From Viscum album (Eukaryota; Streptophyta; Magnoliopsida; Santalales; Viscaceae), in the NCBI GenBank assembly GCA_963277665.1, contig OY728122.1, positions 2,123,520,024 to 2,123,584,023 of the forward strand: a DNA stretch of 64,000 nucleotides, written 5' to 3'. Of the stretch, positions 21,842-33,461 are shown piece after piece. Each line of letters opens with the position of its first letter. The stretch's first letter is position 1. The position numbers and the translations under genes are program-made. Below the pieces are notes generated by a model, which saw only the letters and a list, made by a program, of their open reading frames with translations, ran no database searches and was not told the DNA's origin.

Positions 21842-23689
21842 TGATATTATGTATTAGGTTTCTTATAGATACACATTTTATGGTTGTTTTTATATCCAAA
21901 AGGGGTCGAGACACCTTGAGAGGGGGGTGAATCAAGGTACGAAAATTCTTTTTTGAAATAAATAATGCCCTTGAATATCTTGATCTCTTTATTATATGGG
22001 TCCTTTTGTTTTCTATTTTGTTTTTATATTTATATTTTAATTTATAACATTATCATATTATGATACATAGAAAGTAAATAAGGAAAGAAACAACAAGAAC
22101 ACATAGATTTTATTTAGTTTTCCCTCACTGGGCTACATCTGAGGAGCATACAACAACAATTTGTTGATGTACTCACTGCTAAATCAGGCTTTGGGCTAGA
22201 TCACTTCTATACCTAGGCTTACTACCTTTACAATTTTTAGTGTTAGATCACTTTTTTCCCAAGGTTCTCTCCCTAAATATTTTTCAATGTCTCACTTACA
22301 GTGTAAATGATCACATAATTCATCTTCCTTTGCTCACTACTCTAGGAAGGATCCACACATAGTTTATGGACCTATAGCTCACTTCATTATAAATAATGAA
22401 TGAATCCTCAATTGTATGTAGATTCTCTATGGAAGTTATTTATTGTATGATAATTCAATTTTATGAAAACACCTCTATCCATCACTTACACTTTCTAGGC
22501 AACTGGAATAGACCTCTCTTTGCTGTATAAATAGAAATTACCTCCACATTGGCATGATCTTCAAGAGATGCCAAGTCTTCCTTTCACTGTCTTAAATGTA
22601 GAAGTGAATGAACTCCTTATGAAAGTATTATCTAATAGTGAAGATCCTCTTTCTTCTTATTCTTTAGAATTTTGATATGAAAATGATACTTATCATAGGG
22701 TAATATATGAATGTATCTCCTTGTGCAATTCTCTAGTTTGATACCCCCCTATGTGAGACTCTAGTTCATAGCCCCTTACGCGAGATCCTGGCACATACCT
22801 ATAAAACTCCATATTTTTTGGAGATGTGTCAGGATACTTTATGGGTAATATTTTTCTTAGTGTTGAGTATTTTTCATTTCTGTTTTAAATTGGGGTTTGT
22901 TTGGGTGAAATTTTTAAAAAGTGGATAAAAGAATGTAATGTGCGGTTGGCATGCGATTTTCCCTAACTGTGCACTCTGACCTAGTAAACCGTGCAACCAT
23001 AGACATAGGGGTTTCGAATAACTAGCACACTATTTTAAAAACTATACGCCCTAAAAGGATAAATCATGCACCCCCTAGAATTGGATTATGGTTAAGGTGC
23101 ACAGTTAGAGGAAATAGTGTTCCCCGAGCAGCAAACCATGCATACAAAATTTTAATCCCCCAAATTTTATTAAAAGATTTCCAGAGCCCTTGTATTATAC
23201 CCTCAAATTCTCTAGCTCTACCCATAATCATTTTCAATTGATTACATAGCCTGTTTGAGGGATTTCAAGGCCCTCTAAGCACCATTCTTGGCAGTTCTTT
23301 TCTCGTTTGGCAGATCTACAACTCTTTCTATATGTGGTTTCTTCTCGATTGATTTATCATCTCTCTCCCATTATTCTTCCATTATTTTTGTGGGTTGTTA
23401 CCTTTATATATATATATATTATGAATCTAGATCTTGGATTTTTTTATCAATATCTAGATTTAATAGATCTCATTTTTTTGATCATGGAATTAAGTTGAAG
23501 ATCTACACAGTGTTCTTCATCACATTCTTGACTATCCCACTTCAAATTAGGGATTTTTGTTAGGTGATTATTCTTCAATTAACTAAGTTAGGTGGTTTAT
23601 GATTTAAATCCCATAGTCATGATTTAAATTACATGTATGTAATTTTTTTATTTTTAGGTTTTGTTTAGAAATTGAGTTTTCTAATTGAA

Positions 23690-24030
23690 TTAATTAATTT
23701 TTAGAATTAATTAAGGGATAATGAATCGATAATAATTAATTTTTGATTTAATTATGTGATATTGAGATTGATAAATAAAGGTAATTAATTGTTTAATTAA
23801 TTGTGGAGATATTATGATTATTAAATTTTATAATTAATTATTTAATTAATTAAGTCGATATATGTGATTAATTAATTGTTGAATTAAATAATGTAATTTA
23901 GTTTATTAATTAATTATTGAATTAGTTAATAAAATCAAAATGGATTAATTTATTTTAAAATTAATTAATTGAATAATGTGAATATGAAATTGTTACATTT
24001 GATTAATTAACTGGTTAATTAATTAATAGA
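23690..24030. repeat. TTAATTAATT-rich low-complexity block (unit A)
   Basis: Interrupted runs of AATTAATTA over about 340 bases, self-complementary throughout. The copy in unit B is at about 44080-44420. Confidence 0.8.
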
Positions 24031-24089
24031 TTGTTGTGGTGCACGTAACATTGTGAAATAGGTGATATTTTGATTTTGTGATATAGGTG

Positions 24090-24275
24090 CTAAATGTGTG
24101 AGGGATAGAGAATGAGGCTCCAAATACCCATATGTGTTAAATATGTGTGGGATAGGGACCAAGGGTCTAAATACCCATATGAGATAACACGTATGGGTTA
24201 GGTATTGAGGCTCCAAATACCCATGTAACAATGATGTGCGGGGTAGGGACTGAGTCTCTAAATACCCATGGGTTT
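24090..24275 (+). repeat. Short-period array with CCAAATACCCAT core (unit A)
   Basis: About four imperfect units of GGGATAGGGACTGAGGCTC then CAAATACCCATATG, each 40-65 bases apart, inside the Y LTR. Unit B carries the same array at about 44485-44665. Confidence 0.75.
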
Positions 24276-25070
24276 TTAGACCCGACGTTCTACTCCCATG
24301 AGTTTGGCATTGGACTATGGTTACAATTAGCCATTATATTATTTTAAATTACAAGATCAATGATAAACATGGTATTGGGATATGGTTCAAGACTCAGGTA
24401 TATGATGAAGCATGTATTGAGGTTCAGGTGTAAACTAGAACTCCGGGATTTATGTGGTTAAATAAAGAATAATAGATAAAGTGATAACTTCTTACTTATA
24501 CATTGTAACTATTTATTTATACAATTGTATATATTTTTGTTTATAGGATGTTGTTTTTAATTCAATTGGTGGTGGCCTTCTAAGTAGTCCTCACACCCTA
24601 CTTGGGCTTTCGGATCGGTACCTGAATATATTTCATGGTTGCAGGACAGGATAAGAAAAAAATACCATGTGTTAAATGGTTGAGTCGAGATGGAGCTTGG
24701 ATGAGGGAACTGGGTGTGGTTCGGGACCTTTTTGGGGAGTTATCAATGTATTTAATTTTTAGTTACATTTTGACACTTGGATCATAACTTAGCATGGATT
24801 ATATACAATTTCGTTTTGATATTGTATTTCTAGTTTTGTTCATCTTGTGATATTGGTACTATCCTGGTTATTAATACATGCCATTTAGTTATTATTTATT
24901 TATTTCTTCTAGTGTATTACTCTGATAAAGAGGTCATATTATCCTCGTGAGAATATTAGACCCTCACTAATAGTCGGTAGCCTTTGGTGTATGGGGAGGC
25001 TCTCTTGAGGTCATGTGACTGGCTGTCTCGGGGCACGGTTGTGAAATACTCTGGTTGGGACATTATAAAG

Positions 25071-25082
25071 TGGTATTGGAGG
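25071..25082 (+). other. Primer binding site of element Y (unit A)
   Basis: TGGTATTGGAGG, a decayed form of the Met-type site TGGTATCAGAGC, eight bases after the LTR end. The unit B version is at 45459. Confidence 0.7.
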
Positions 25083-25740
25083 ATATTTATTTTCTTTTTA
25101 TTTTTTACTATTATTTGTGAAAGTTAGATATTGTAATAGGAAGAGTAAATCCTTAGTTATGAGTTCGTGTGTGGGAGTAGCTAAACTAGGTACGTGGGAG
25201 AACCAAAGTACCCCAAGTGGGATGATTTTAATTGGTATTTTCTGCTATAATTGAACATTATTTCACCTTGGGTGATGCACTTTGTGGTGTGATGTGATTT
25301 TTGTTTCTGATATTTTTTGATATTTGATTCATGATCCAGAATGGAATGAGGTTTGAGTTTTCATGCCTCATTCTAGGCACTCGGGATTAATTTTTGACAT
25401 GCATCATGTTAGGCTCACATGGGGAAACGAGTTATGGGTAAGTTCTCAAACTTGAACTATTTTTCTCTTTCTATTAAACTGAAATGCAAATGGTTCATAC
25501 CTTGAAATTGAGAAAGTTTGTTAAATGATGAAAAAGGGGAATAAATGGGTTTCTAATTATACTTGAAAAATGAGTTTATCCTTTTTATTAACCATGACCT
25601 ATGTGTAGGATGGTTAAGGGTAGTGATAGAACCAGGGCTTTGACCATGTGGCAGAGTTTGGGGAAATCACTTTTTGTGACTTATTGTCTTTTCCATAAAT
25701 GTGTTAGTATAGTTAAATCTATCATAATGTATTTTTTTAC
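25083..25740 (+). other. Leader of element Y (unit A)
   Basis: Non-coding leader of about 650 bases. No feature recognised. Confidence 0.5.
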
Positions 25741-27500
25741 AATTGTAGAGTTATTCCTCCATGATGATGATTTTTGAGAGGACAACAAGAGGATATTACT
25801 AGAGATGATCTACTAGTAGTGGAACCTGAGGCACTGATAGTTCCTGGTGAGGAAGTTAGATGGTAGTTATAAGAGAACTTTTCTCACTTAATATGGATTA
25901 TATAATGAGATCCATAGAATATTGGGAAGAGTATGTATGACAAGAACCATTAGTTACAGTTGTAGAACCCTATTACTTATACTAGAGAGGGTGGACTTGA
26001 GGGATTTGTGCTCTAGATTGAGTCTCTCCAGATGATACTTAGACTTTTGGAGACTCCTACCGAGAAGAGGGTCAAGTTGTCCACTTTTATTCTATGAGGA
26101 TAAGAAAATCATTGGTGGGAAATTCAGACTATGTCTGGATAGGCTGATTGTATGTTTTGGAAGGACTTCTTGGAGAAGTTCTTAGAGAACTTCTATCTGG
26201 AGATGCTGAGGCAGGAGAGAGCATATGAGTTTATGAGGTTGACTCTGGGGAGTATGTCTACTATGTACTATGCTATACATTTTACAAACTAGTGGTGTTT
26301 TTTAGTAGCGTTGATAGTCGATGAGACAGTTACTGTGAGATGTTCCCAAGTTGAACATAAATGTGAGATTAAGTCTCATTTTATCCTTTCTAGGTTAAAG
26401 AAGTTTGGTGAGGTAGTGGATGATGATCTCATAGATTAAGGTAACATGAGAAAGGATTTTGGTGTAGGATAGATAGTTTATAATAGATTATCAGGAGGTG
26501 TGACCCCTAAGGGTAGGAATCATTGCAATGATAGTGTTATCTAGGGAAGTGGAAATCATTTTGGTCAGCGGGAATGATCTGTTAATTAGGATCTTACATG
26601 AGTGATTTTTCACCAGTATAGTAGGAAAGGGAAATATTCTAAAATAATTCCCCAACCACCAGTTTAATTTTGATCTTTTGGATATATAGGACATCTATAG
26701 AGGTTTTGCAGGATCCCATGACAGATGGGTAGTGATAGAGAAGGTAGACAAAATCAGGGTGTGGGAATGGGATATTCTGCATGACATCAGTCTAGAAATT
26801 AGAGTTATAATGGTTGTGGTGGTAGAGATAATAGACACTGAGTTTTAAGGAAATAAAATTGGTATCATAAGAGTGGTGTAGATCAAGGAACTTAGACTGC
26901 ATCACAGGGAAGAGGGACAGGACGGTTACATGTCATTCAGTCTACACATGTGGATAGTGAGGCTAGACCATTAACAATGAGAGGTACTATTTTTATAGCT
27001 TCCCACTTTCTAGTGAATTATTTGATACTGTTGGATCTCATTACTTTATTTCTACACAACATGTGAATGGTTTGAGTTTGGTGGTGGAGTACGTGAGTAG
27101 GGTGTTGGTGATTGATACACCATTGGGAGTGACGTCTAGAGACATCTTCTTTTTCAAGGGATGTTCTCTTGAAGTTGGGGAGTATTTTTTATGTGGGATA
27201 TTTACATACTAGACATGTCATACTTTAACATGATCATGGGTATGGACTAGTTAGTTTCATACTTAGCTCAAATAGACTGTTACTATAGGAGAGAGACGTT
27301 CATATCTCCCGAGAGTGACAAGTATATTCATCAGGGAGAGAAGGATATCCAGGCAGGTCATGTGGGGGAAATTCATTAGAAACATGGGAGCTCACCACCC
27401 AGGTTACCAGTCTAGTGCTTGATGATGGAGGTATAAACTAGGATGTCTTTCCACCTATAGTGTAGAGGTTTCAAGATGTGATTCATGAATACTTCTTTGG
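25741..27500 (+). pseudogene. gag and protease remnant of element Y (unit A)
   Basis: Heavily decayed. The gag core is readable near 26156-26290 (FWKDFLEKFLENFYLEMLRQ, then GSMSTMYYAIHFT), followed by RLKKFGEVVDD. The zinc knuckle near 26670 survives only as IGHL*RFC; both leading Cys codons are lost here, whereas unit B keeps them. Protease text follows (VDSEARPLTMRGTIFIAS, then a shifted frame), and the last part corresponds to the protease C-terminus and the first residues of reverse transcriptase. The coding sense stops abruptly at 27505, where the LARD-like element begins. Confidence 0.8.
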
Positions 27501-27505
27501 GTTTC
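27501..27505 (+). repeat. Target duplication of the LARD, unit A left side (GTTTC)
   Basis: GTTTC here compares with GTTTA at 61276-61280 and with the diverged TTGTC at 47890-47894. Four of five bases agree with the right side, and joining across GTTTA restores the Y reading frame. Confidence 0.6.
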
Positions 27506-28194
27506 TGATGTTTCCATAAAATCACATGATTTGACATGACTTTTATTTTACTTTTTAATCATTTAATTAATTATATATAGTGTTTTTGTTAAATAATTAC
27601 ACTTTTTAAAATTTTCTAATTAAATTTATTATTTAATCATTTTTTATCAATAATTTTTTATTTTTTATCTTTTAAAGTTATTATTTTTGTCATTCTTAAT
27701 TTTTTATGCATTAATTTTATAATTATTTTAAAAAATTATTCTTATTGTTCTTTTAATTTTAAGTCATGTTATTTTAATAATTTAAAAATTATTCTATCTA
27801 TTTAATTAACTGAATCTTTAATTTAATTTCTAATCCTTTAACATTATTTTTTTAATTTTTTTTACTTTAATTATCTATCATACAGTTTAATTTCATTTCA
27901 AGCTTTAGATGAATTATTTAAATTTAATTTTTTGGTTTAATTTAGAAATTTAATGTTTAAATATTTAATTTCTCTTCTTTTTAATGATAGTTATTTTTTA
28001 ATTTATGTTTAGTTTTGAATTACTATTTCCCTTTTTTATAAATTTTATTAATTATTTGTATTATGTTTTTATTAATTATTTTTATTTTATTTTATTTTAT
28101 TTTATTTTATTTTATTTTATTTAAAATTATCAAATTAGTGATTAAATTTTAATTCCAATATTCTTTGTTTCGTTTATTCTTACTAAAGATAACG

Positions 28195-30900
28195 TTTTAT
28201 TTTGTTTCTTGCTAGAATTTCCACTGTTGAGTCCACTCACCACCAGACAGGTGACTCACCATTGGGAACCCAATGATGAATCATTTGTTCCTTTTCCTAT
28301 TTTTCAGATTACTCGACATTGGGAACCCAATGTTGACTGATAAATTCCAAAAAAATCCACTTTCAACAGTCAAAAGTGTCGCAGCCTCATGAGACACAAT
28401 AAAAGTCATGATGCCCTTTGCCATCATCCACACCGTCTACCTCCACTGCCCTCTTATCATTTCCAAAGCACAACAGTGAGTCCCTAGATCATTGTTTCAC
28501 TTCTCATACCACCATATATCTCAGCTTTCATTGCATCAAGTCACCTCAATACCAAAAACAACACAACATTACACCACATGGATTCACTCACCATTAGTCC
28601 CCCCCAAAAGATCACCACCCACCATCACAAATGAGAAAATTTCATATCGTGAGCATCACCATCCACCACAGCTCACAACAATTGAACCCAAACAATCCCA
28701 AAATATGGAAACCATGACCACCAAAGTTAATTCAATACCTGAAATTAGAAATTTAAGAACCACAATAACACTAAATTTTCAAGATCTGTAAATTCAAAAT
28801 CACATTACTCAATGTCGTCATTGTGGGATATACTGAAGCTGAAATAATCGTCGCTTGAATGGGATACCATCAGAATCCAAACTAGCACGAAACCACTATT
28901 GTAACTCGAGATGTTGCGGAGGACCCCAAATTTGATACCAATGCTGAAGGAGATGCCTATCTGTATCTGCTAGAGTATCCTTTGGTGGCCACCATGTTGT
29001 CGTCACCTGAAGGACTTGCCGCCATCACTTGAAGGCCCCACAATCGTCATTGAGCCACTGTCTGGGAGAGCAAGGATCTGAGAGTTAATCCCCTCAACTT
29101 GAGTAGGAAGAAGGGCCCCTTCATACAGTTTAAGCAGGGAGAAGGATGAAGAAGAAAATACTAAATAATAATAATAATAATAATAATAAATTAGAATAAA
29201 TAAAATAATTTAAATAATAATTTAGTAAAATAAATAATTATAAAATAATTACCCTAATAATTTAATATTCATCAAAAAATTATTATTATTATTAATCATT
29301 TCAAATAAATTAATAACAATAACATTAGTAACAATATAAAATAATAATTAATTAATTAACTTAATTAAATAATAACATTTAATAATCTAAAAATTATAAG
29401 AAAAATAATTATATTTTCTAAAAAAAATCACTGTTAATAATCATAAAAATAAATTAATTAATAATAATAATTAATAAAAGTTCTAAATAAAATAAAATAA
29501 TTAAAATAATTACTATAAAATATAATTAAAAAATTAAAATTAATTATAAAAAAATAATTAAAAAATAAATAAATTATATTTTGATTTAATATTTACTTTA
29601 ATGTAATTATAATTATTTATTTATTTCTTTATTTATTTTTGAAAAGTTAAATCATTTAATAAAATTTTAAATTTCTTATTAATCATTATTAGTTTTTGTT
29701 GTGCAAAATCCAGCTAAAATCAGGTCCTTGTTCGTGATTTCCAACAACCTTTAATCAGTTATGAGAGATGTGCTAAAAGGATAAAGACTAGAGGTGACTA
29801 CAGTAAGTGTTTGATGTCTGCGAAGGTACTAACTAAAGTTGATAGAAGCAGTGGGTAACCAATAACAAGACAATGGAAGATTAAATTTAGAATCAGAGGC
29901 AGAAATAATTTATATATTATTCATTCAAGTAGAATCATTCTACACATTCTGGGAGATTTAGAAGAGAGACGTACCATAACTAGGAGTCAAAATACAGATC
30001 AAAAGCAGAAGATAGAGGAGCAGTGAGGGTTGTGATTGAGGTAGAACTCTTCACCCTCTATTTTTCTTTCTATTTCCTATAATTCATATTGTTTTCAACT
30101 TGAATTTGACATGAATTGTAGGTAATTTCATTTTAGCATGGGAATTTCAAATTTTTATGGTCAATTCATTATTTTTTCGCTTCATTTTTCTTATTGATTT
30201 CAAAATTGATCTACATGATAAATTTATAATTCAATAATATTGTTTCAAAATTCTTTTTACAAACATTAAAAATTTAAGATTAATTAGTGAGATTTATCTT
30301 GAATTCATTTCTTCAAAACATAGATTTAAAATATTGAGATGCTACGGTGAATTTTATTCCATGAATACTTTACCATTTTCAAAAATGTTAATGAATCTTG
30401 GAGTGTCAAACTCCAATATTTCATTTCCTGTGTGTTTGATATTTTCAAGAGGGATATTAAACCAATATTTTTATGAGTTCATGAAATAATAATGTTTCTG
30501 TAAAGAAGATACCCTTTTTATAATAGTAAAGTTTGAATTCCCCGAGTATTTTTCTTGATTAGTTTCAACTCAACCTCAATTCGTGTATTTCATACACTAT
30601 TTTCCCTACTTCATCATAGCCCCAATTAAACTTTTTTTCCATAAATAAACAAAATTTTATGAAATAATATTTTATATAAAAATTAAAAAAAAATTAATGA
30701 CTAAAAAATATATATATCTTCACCCACTATTTTCAACAGTGGGTTTTGTTTTGAAATCTTATTTTTGAATAGTTTAGTGATTAAATAATGCCCTAAAACA
30801 TTCACCCTACATCCATTTGGTTTGACCCTTTTCTGCTATGCTAGTGTAGGTTTTTAAATAATACTTTTAGGGTTGTGATGACCACCAGCCCCACTTAACT
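28195..30900 (+). repeat. Intra-LTR tandem duplication, copy 1 (unit A)
   Basis: Starts TTTTATTTTGTTTCTTGCTAG. Copy 2 starts at 30901 with TTTTATTTTGTTTCTTGTCAG. Landmarks repeat in order: GAGTCCACTCACC, then the Gly-like GC island, then AAT-rich text, then TTTAAATAATA..GGGTTGTGATGACC. Confidence 0.85.
28252..28340 (+). repeat. Paired near-palindromes around ATTGGGAACCCAAT (unit A)
   Basis: GACTCACCATTGGGAACCCAATGATGAATC and, 60 bases on, a second ATTGGGAACCCAATG. Each folds as a stem with an AA loop. Equivalent pairs are at 48628-48715 and 58881-58965. Confidence 0.7.
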
Positions 30901-33461
30901 TTTTATTTTGTTTCTTGTCAGCATATCCACATTTGAGTCTACTCACCGCTAGATAGGTGACGCACTGTTTAAAACCCAATGGTGACTCATTCATTCCTTT
31001 TCCAATTTTTCAGATGACTCTTCATTAGAATCCCAATGGTGATTCGTACCAAATATCTACTTCCCAATGATCAATGATGACTCCAAGCCTAACGAGACAC
31101 CGCAAGAGTCCTCCTGCCCATTTCCACTATTCACATTGTCTTCCTCCACTACCCTTTTGTCACCACCAAATCACAATGTTGAGTACCTGATTCACTCTTA
31201 AACATCTCATACTACCATTAAGTACTGATTCTATCGCATCTAGTTACCACCACACCCAAAATGAATCATTGTTGCAACACCTAGCTTCACTCACTGCTAG
31301 TACACACCAAAAGCTCACCACCCACTGTCACAAACTAGAAAATGTCCTACCGTCAACCTAACCATCCACCACATCTCTCACATGTTGAACCTAAACCTTC
31401 ACTAAATCTGGAACCCATTTCAACCATATTGAATTCAATACCTAAGATTATAAAAAAAACCCTAATAACACAAAATTTTCCAGATCTGTAAATTATAAAT
31501 CACTTTTCTCAAAGCCCCCATCAAGGGTGATACTGAAGCAGAAACCTCCGTCGCTCGAAGGGGATACCATCATAATCTGAGCCTACACAAAATCATTACC
31601 ACCACTTGAGCTACAATATGGGAGCCTATATATAATACTCATGTCGAAGGAGATGTCTATCTACCTCTGTTGGAGTAGTTTTGGGTTGTCATTGCACTGT
31701 CGTTTCCTGAAGGACACTCTACCATCACCTGAAGGACTCGTTGCCACTATTGATCCATGGTCTGGTAGAGCAAGGAGTCATTTTATGAGCCCCTCAACTT
31801 AGGGAGGAAAAATACCCCCTTCGTATGGCTTAATCATGGAGAAGGAAGGATAAAAAATACTAAATAAAAGTAGTAATAATAAATAAAATAAAAATAATAA
31901 TTTAAATAATAATTTAATTAAATAAATAATTATAAAATAATTAACTTAATAATTTAATATTAATGTAATTATAATTATTATAATTAAACTCTGTTAATAA
32001 ATTAATCATAATAACAATAATAACAATATATAATAAAATTTAGATTTATAAATTTATAAAATAATAACTCTTAATAATCATTAAAAAATATTTAAAATAT
32101 TAACTTTAATAATGTTAAATAAATAAATTTATAATAATTTCAATTATAATTATTACTTATGTAAATATATTTTAATAATTAACTAATAAAAATAATTATC
32201 ATTTTATATATTTATATTAATACTAATTTTATACCTTATTAATTTGTTAAATTATAAAGTTATTATGATTATAACATTAATAATAAATTTTTAAAATCTA
32301 TTATAGTAATATTTTACTTATATTTATAACTTTGGTATTTTTATAAACATCAAAATAACTATTTATTTACTTACTCTGTATTTTCAGGTGAAGCTATGAA
32401 CTCAAGGTGCATCAAGGTTCGTTCCATCCACCTAGTTACATTCTGTTATAGCTGATTTCTAGAGTAACAAGGATGGCAGTAGATAAAGATAGTTTTTTCG
32501 TGACTGATGGAAAATCAACTAAGTCTGTTTGGGTAGTGGGTGACTTGAAAACAGATGAAGGATGATAAAATTTGGAGAGCAGACAGGAGAAGAGGGGAGA
32601 TCATTCATATCATTTGACACTTTTCTTAGAGACGCAAAGAGAGAGAACAGGGGAGACTAGTAGAGAGACAATATGGGGGGAGCAGAGCAACAAAACACCC
32701 TTTTCTTATATTCAAAGGGGACATATCTTCTCTCCAAAATTTTCTATTCATAAATTTCATTTGGGTAATCATTTTTAAATCTTGTGTTTTTTATTTTTTT
32801 GGTTTTATATTTTAATTTCCCCACAATAGTTTTATTTAAAGTCAGAATTCATTGGTGAAATTGATTCAAAACTCATTTATATTAATTTCACTTCTCAATC
32901 ATTAATTCAAAATACGATATCAATCAGTAATATTGATTTTGAATTCATTTCATCAACTCTCAATTTGAAAACTTTGGAATATTACGGTGAGTTTCATTCC
33001 CTTGATTTATTTCTTGAATCCCTATTCCTTTTTGGTGTTTATAGTTATATCAAACTTCTACAATCACTAATCTACATGATTAATATTCTTATGAGGGAGA
33101 TTAATTGATCAATTTCTGAGAGTACTAGTTCAATTAAAATTTATTTGAAGAAATTATCAATTTTTAACTAGTAGTTTTGATGTCCCCTTACTCCTTTCTA
33201 GTTTCTCCTAAGCTAGTAACATCATATATTTTACAACTCCTTAACACTATTTTATGACTCCATTAATGCATCAAAAACCCCCATAAAAATTTGTACCTCA
33301 TTCTTTCAAATAATTATTTTCCTGTTGTTTTCATTCATTTAGAGATAAAATAAATATCTAAAAAAATCACCATCATTCCCTTGGGTTTGATAGTTCACTA
33401 CTATGCTAGTGTAGGTTTATAAATGATATTTTTAAGGTCATGATGACCTATAGTCCTATGA
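30901..33461 (+). repeat. Intra-LTR tandem duplication, copy 2 (unit A)
   Basis: Second copy of 28195-30900, more diverged from copy 1 than unit A is from unit B. It ends at the LTR end CCTATGA. Confidence 0.85.

Larger units (their letters stand above)
21842..25062 (+). mobile_element. Proposed LTR of gypsy element Y, unit A copy
   Basis: The right end is well placed: TGGTTGGGACA (25052-25062) is followed after eight bases by a primer site. The left end is proposed at TGATATTATG because a polypurine-like run ends just before it; this gives 3.2 kb, in line with other LTRs here. Inside are GAGAGGGGGGTGAATCAAGG near 21918, a TA run at 23404-23420, an AATTAATT-rich block and a short-period array. 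The GGGGGGTGAATC motif also occurs near the start of other plant LTRs, so a separate solo LTR could occupy about 21900-23560. Confidence 0.5.
27506..33461 (+). mobile_element. 5' LTR of LARD-like element, unit A (5.96 kb, internally duplicated)
   Basis: Starts TGATGTTTCCATAAAATCAC, ends CCTATGA. Compared with the 3.1 kb 3' LTR at 58160-61275, the segment from about 28195 is present twice (28195-30900, 30901-33461; offset 2706). Very AT-rich flanks surround moderately GC-rich islands (28230-29130; 30930-31850). An open frame at 28492-28791 is chance Ser/Pro/Thr/His text in the island. A pentamer TTTTA array lies at 28081-28120 and an AAT array at about 29163-29190. Confidence 0.8.

Noticed and set aside
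28492..28791. 99-codon His/Thr/Pro-rich frame
   Set aside because: Falls in the GC island of a LARD LTR. The copies at 30901, 48571, 51271 and 58840 do not keep it open.
29160..29200. AAT trinucleotide run as a possible CRISPR or satellite
   Set aside because: A simple microsatellite of few units with no spacers. It recurs at 49543 only because the segment is duplicated.
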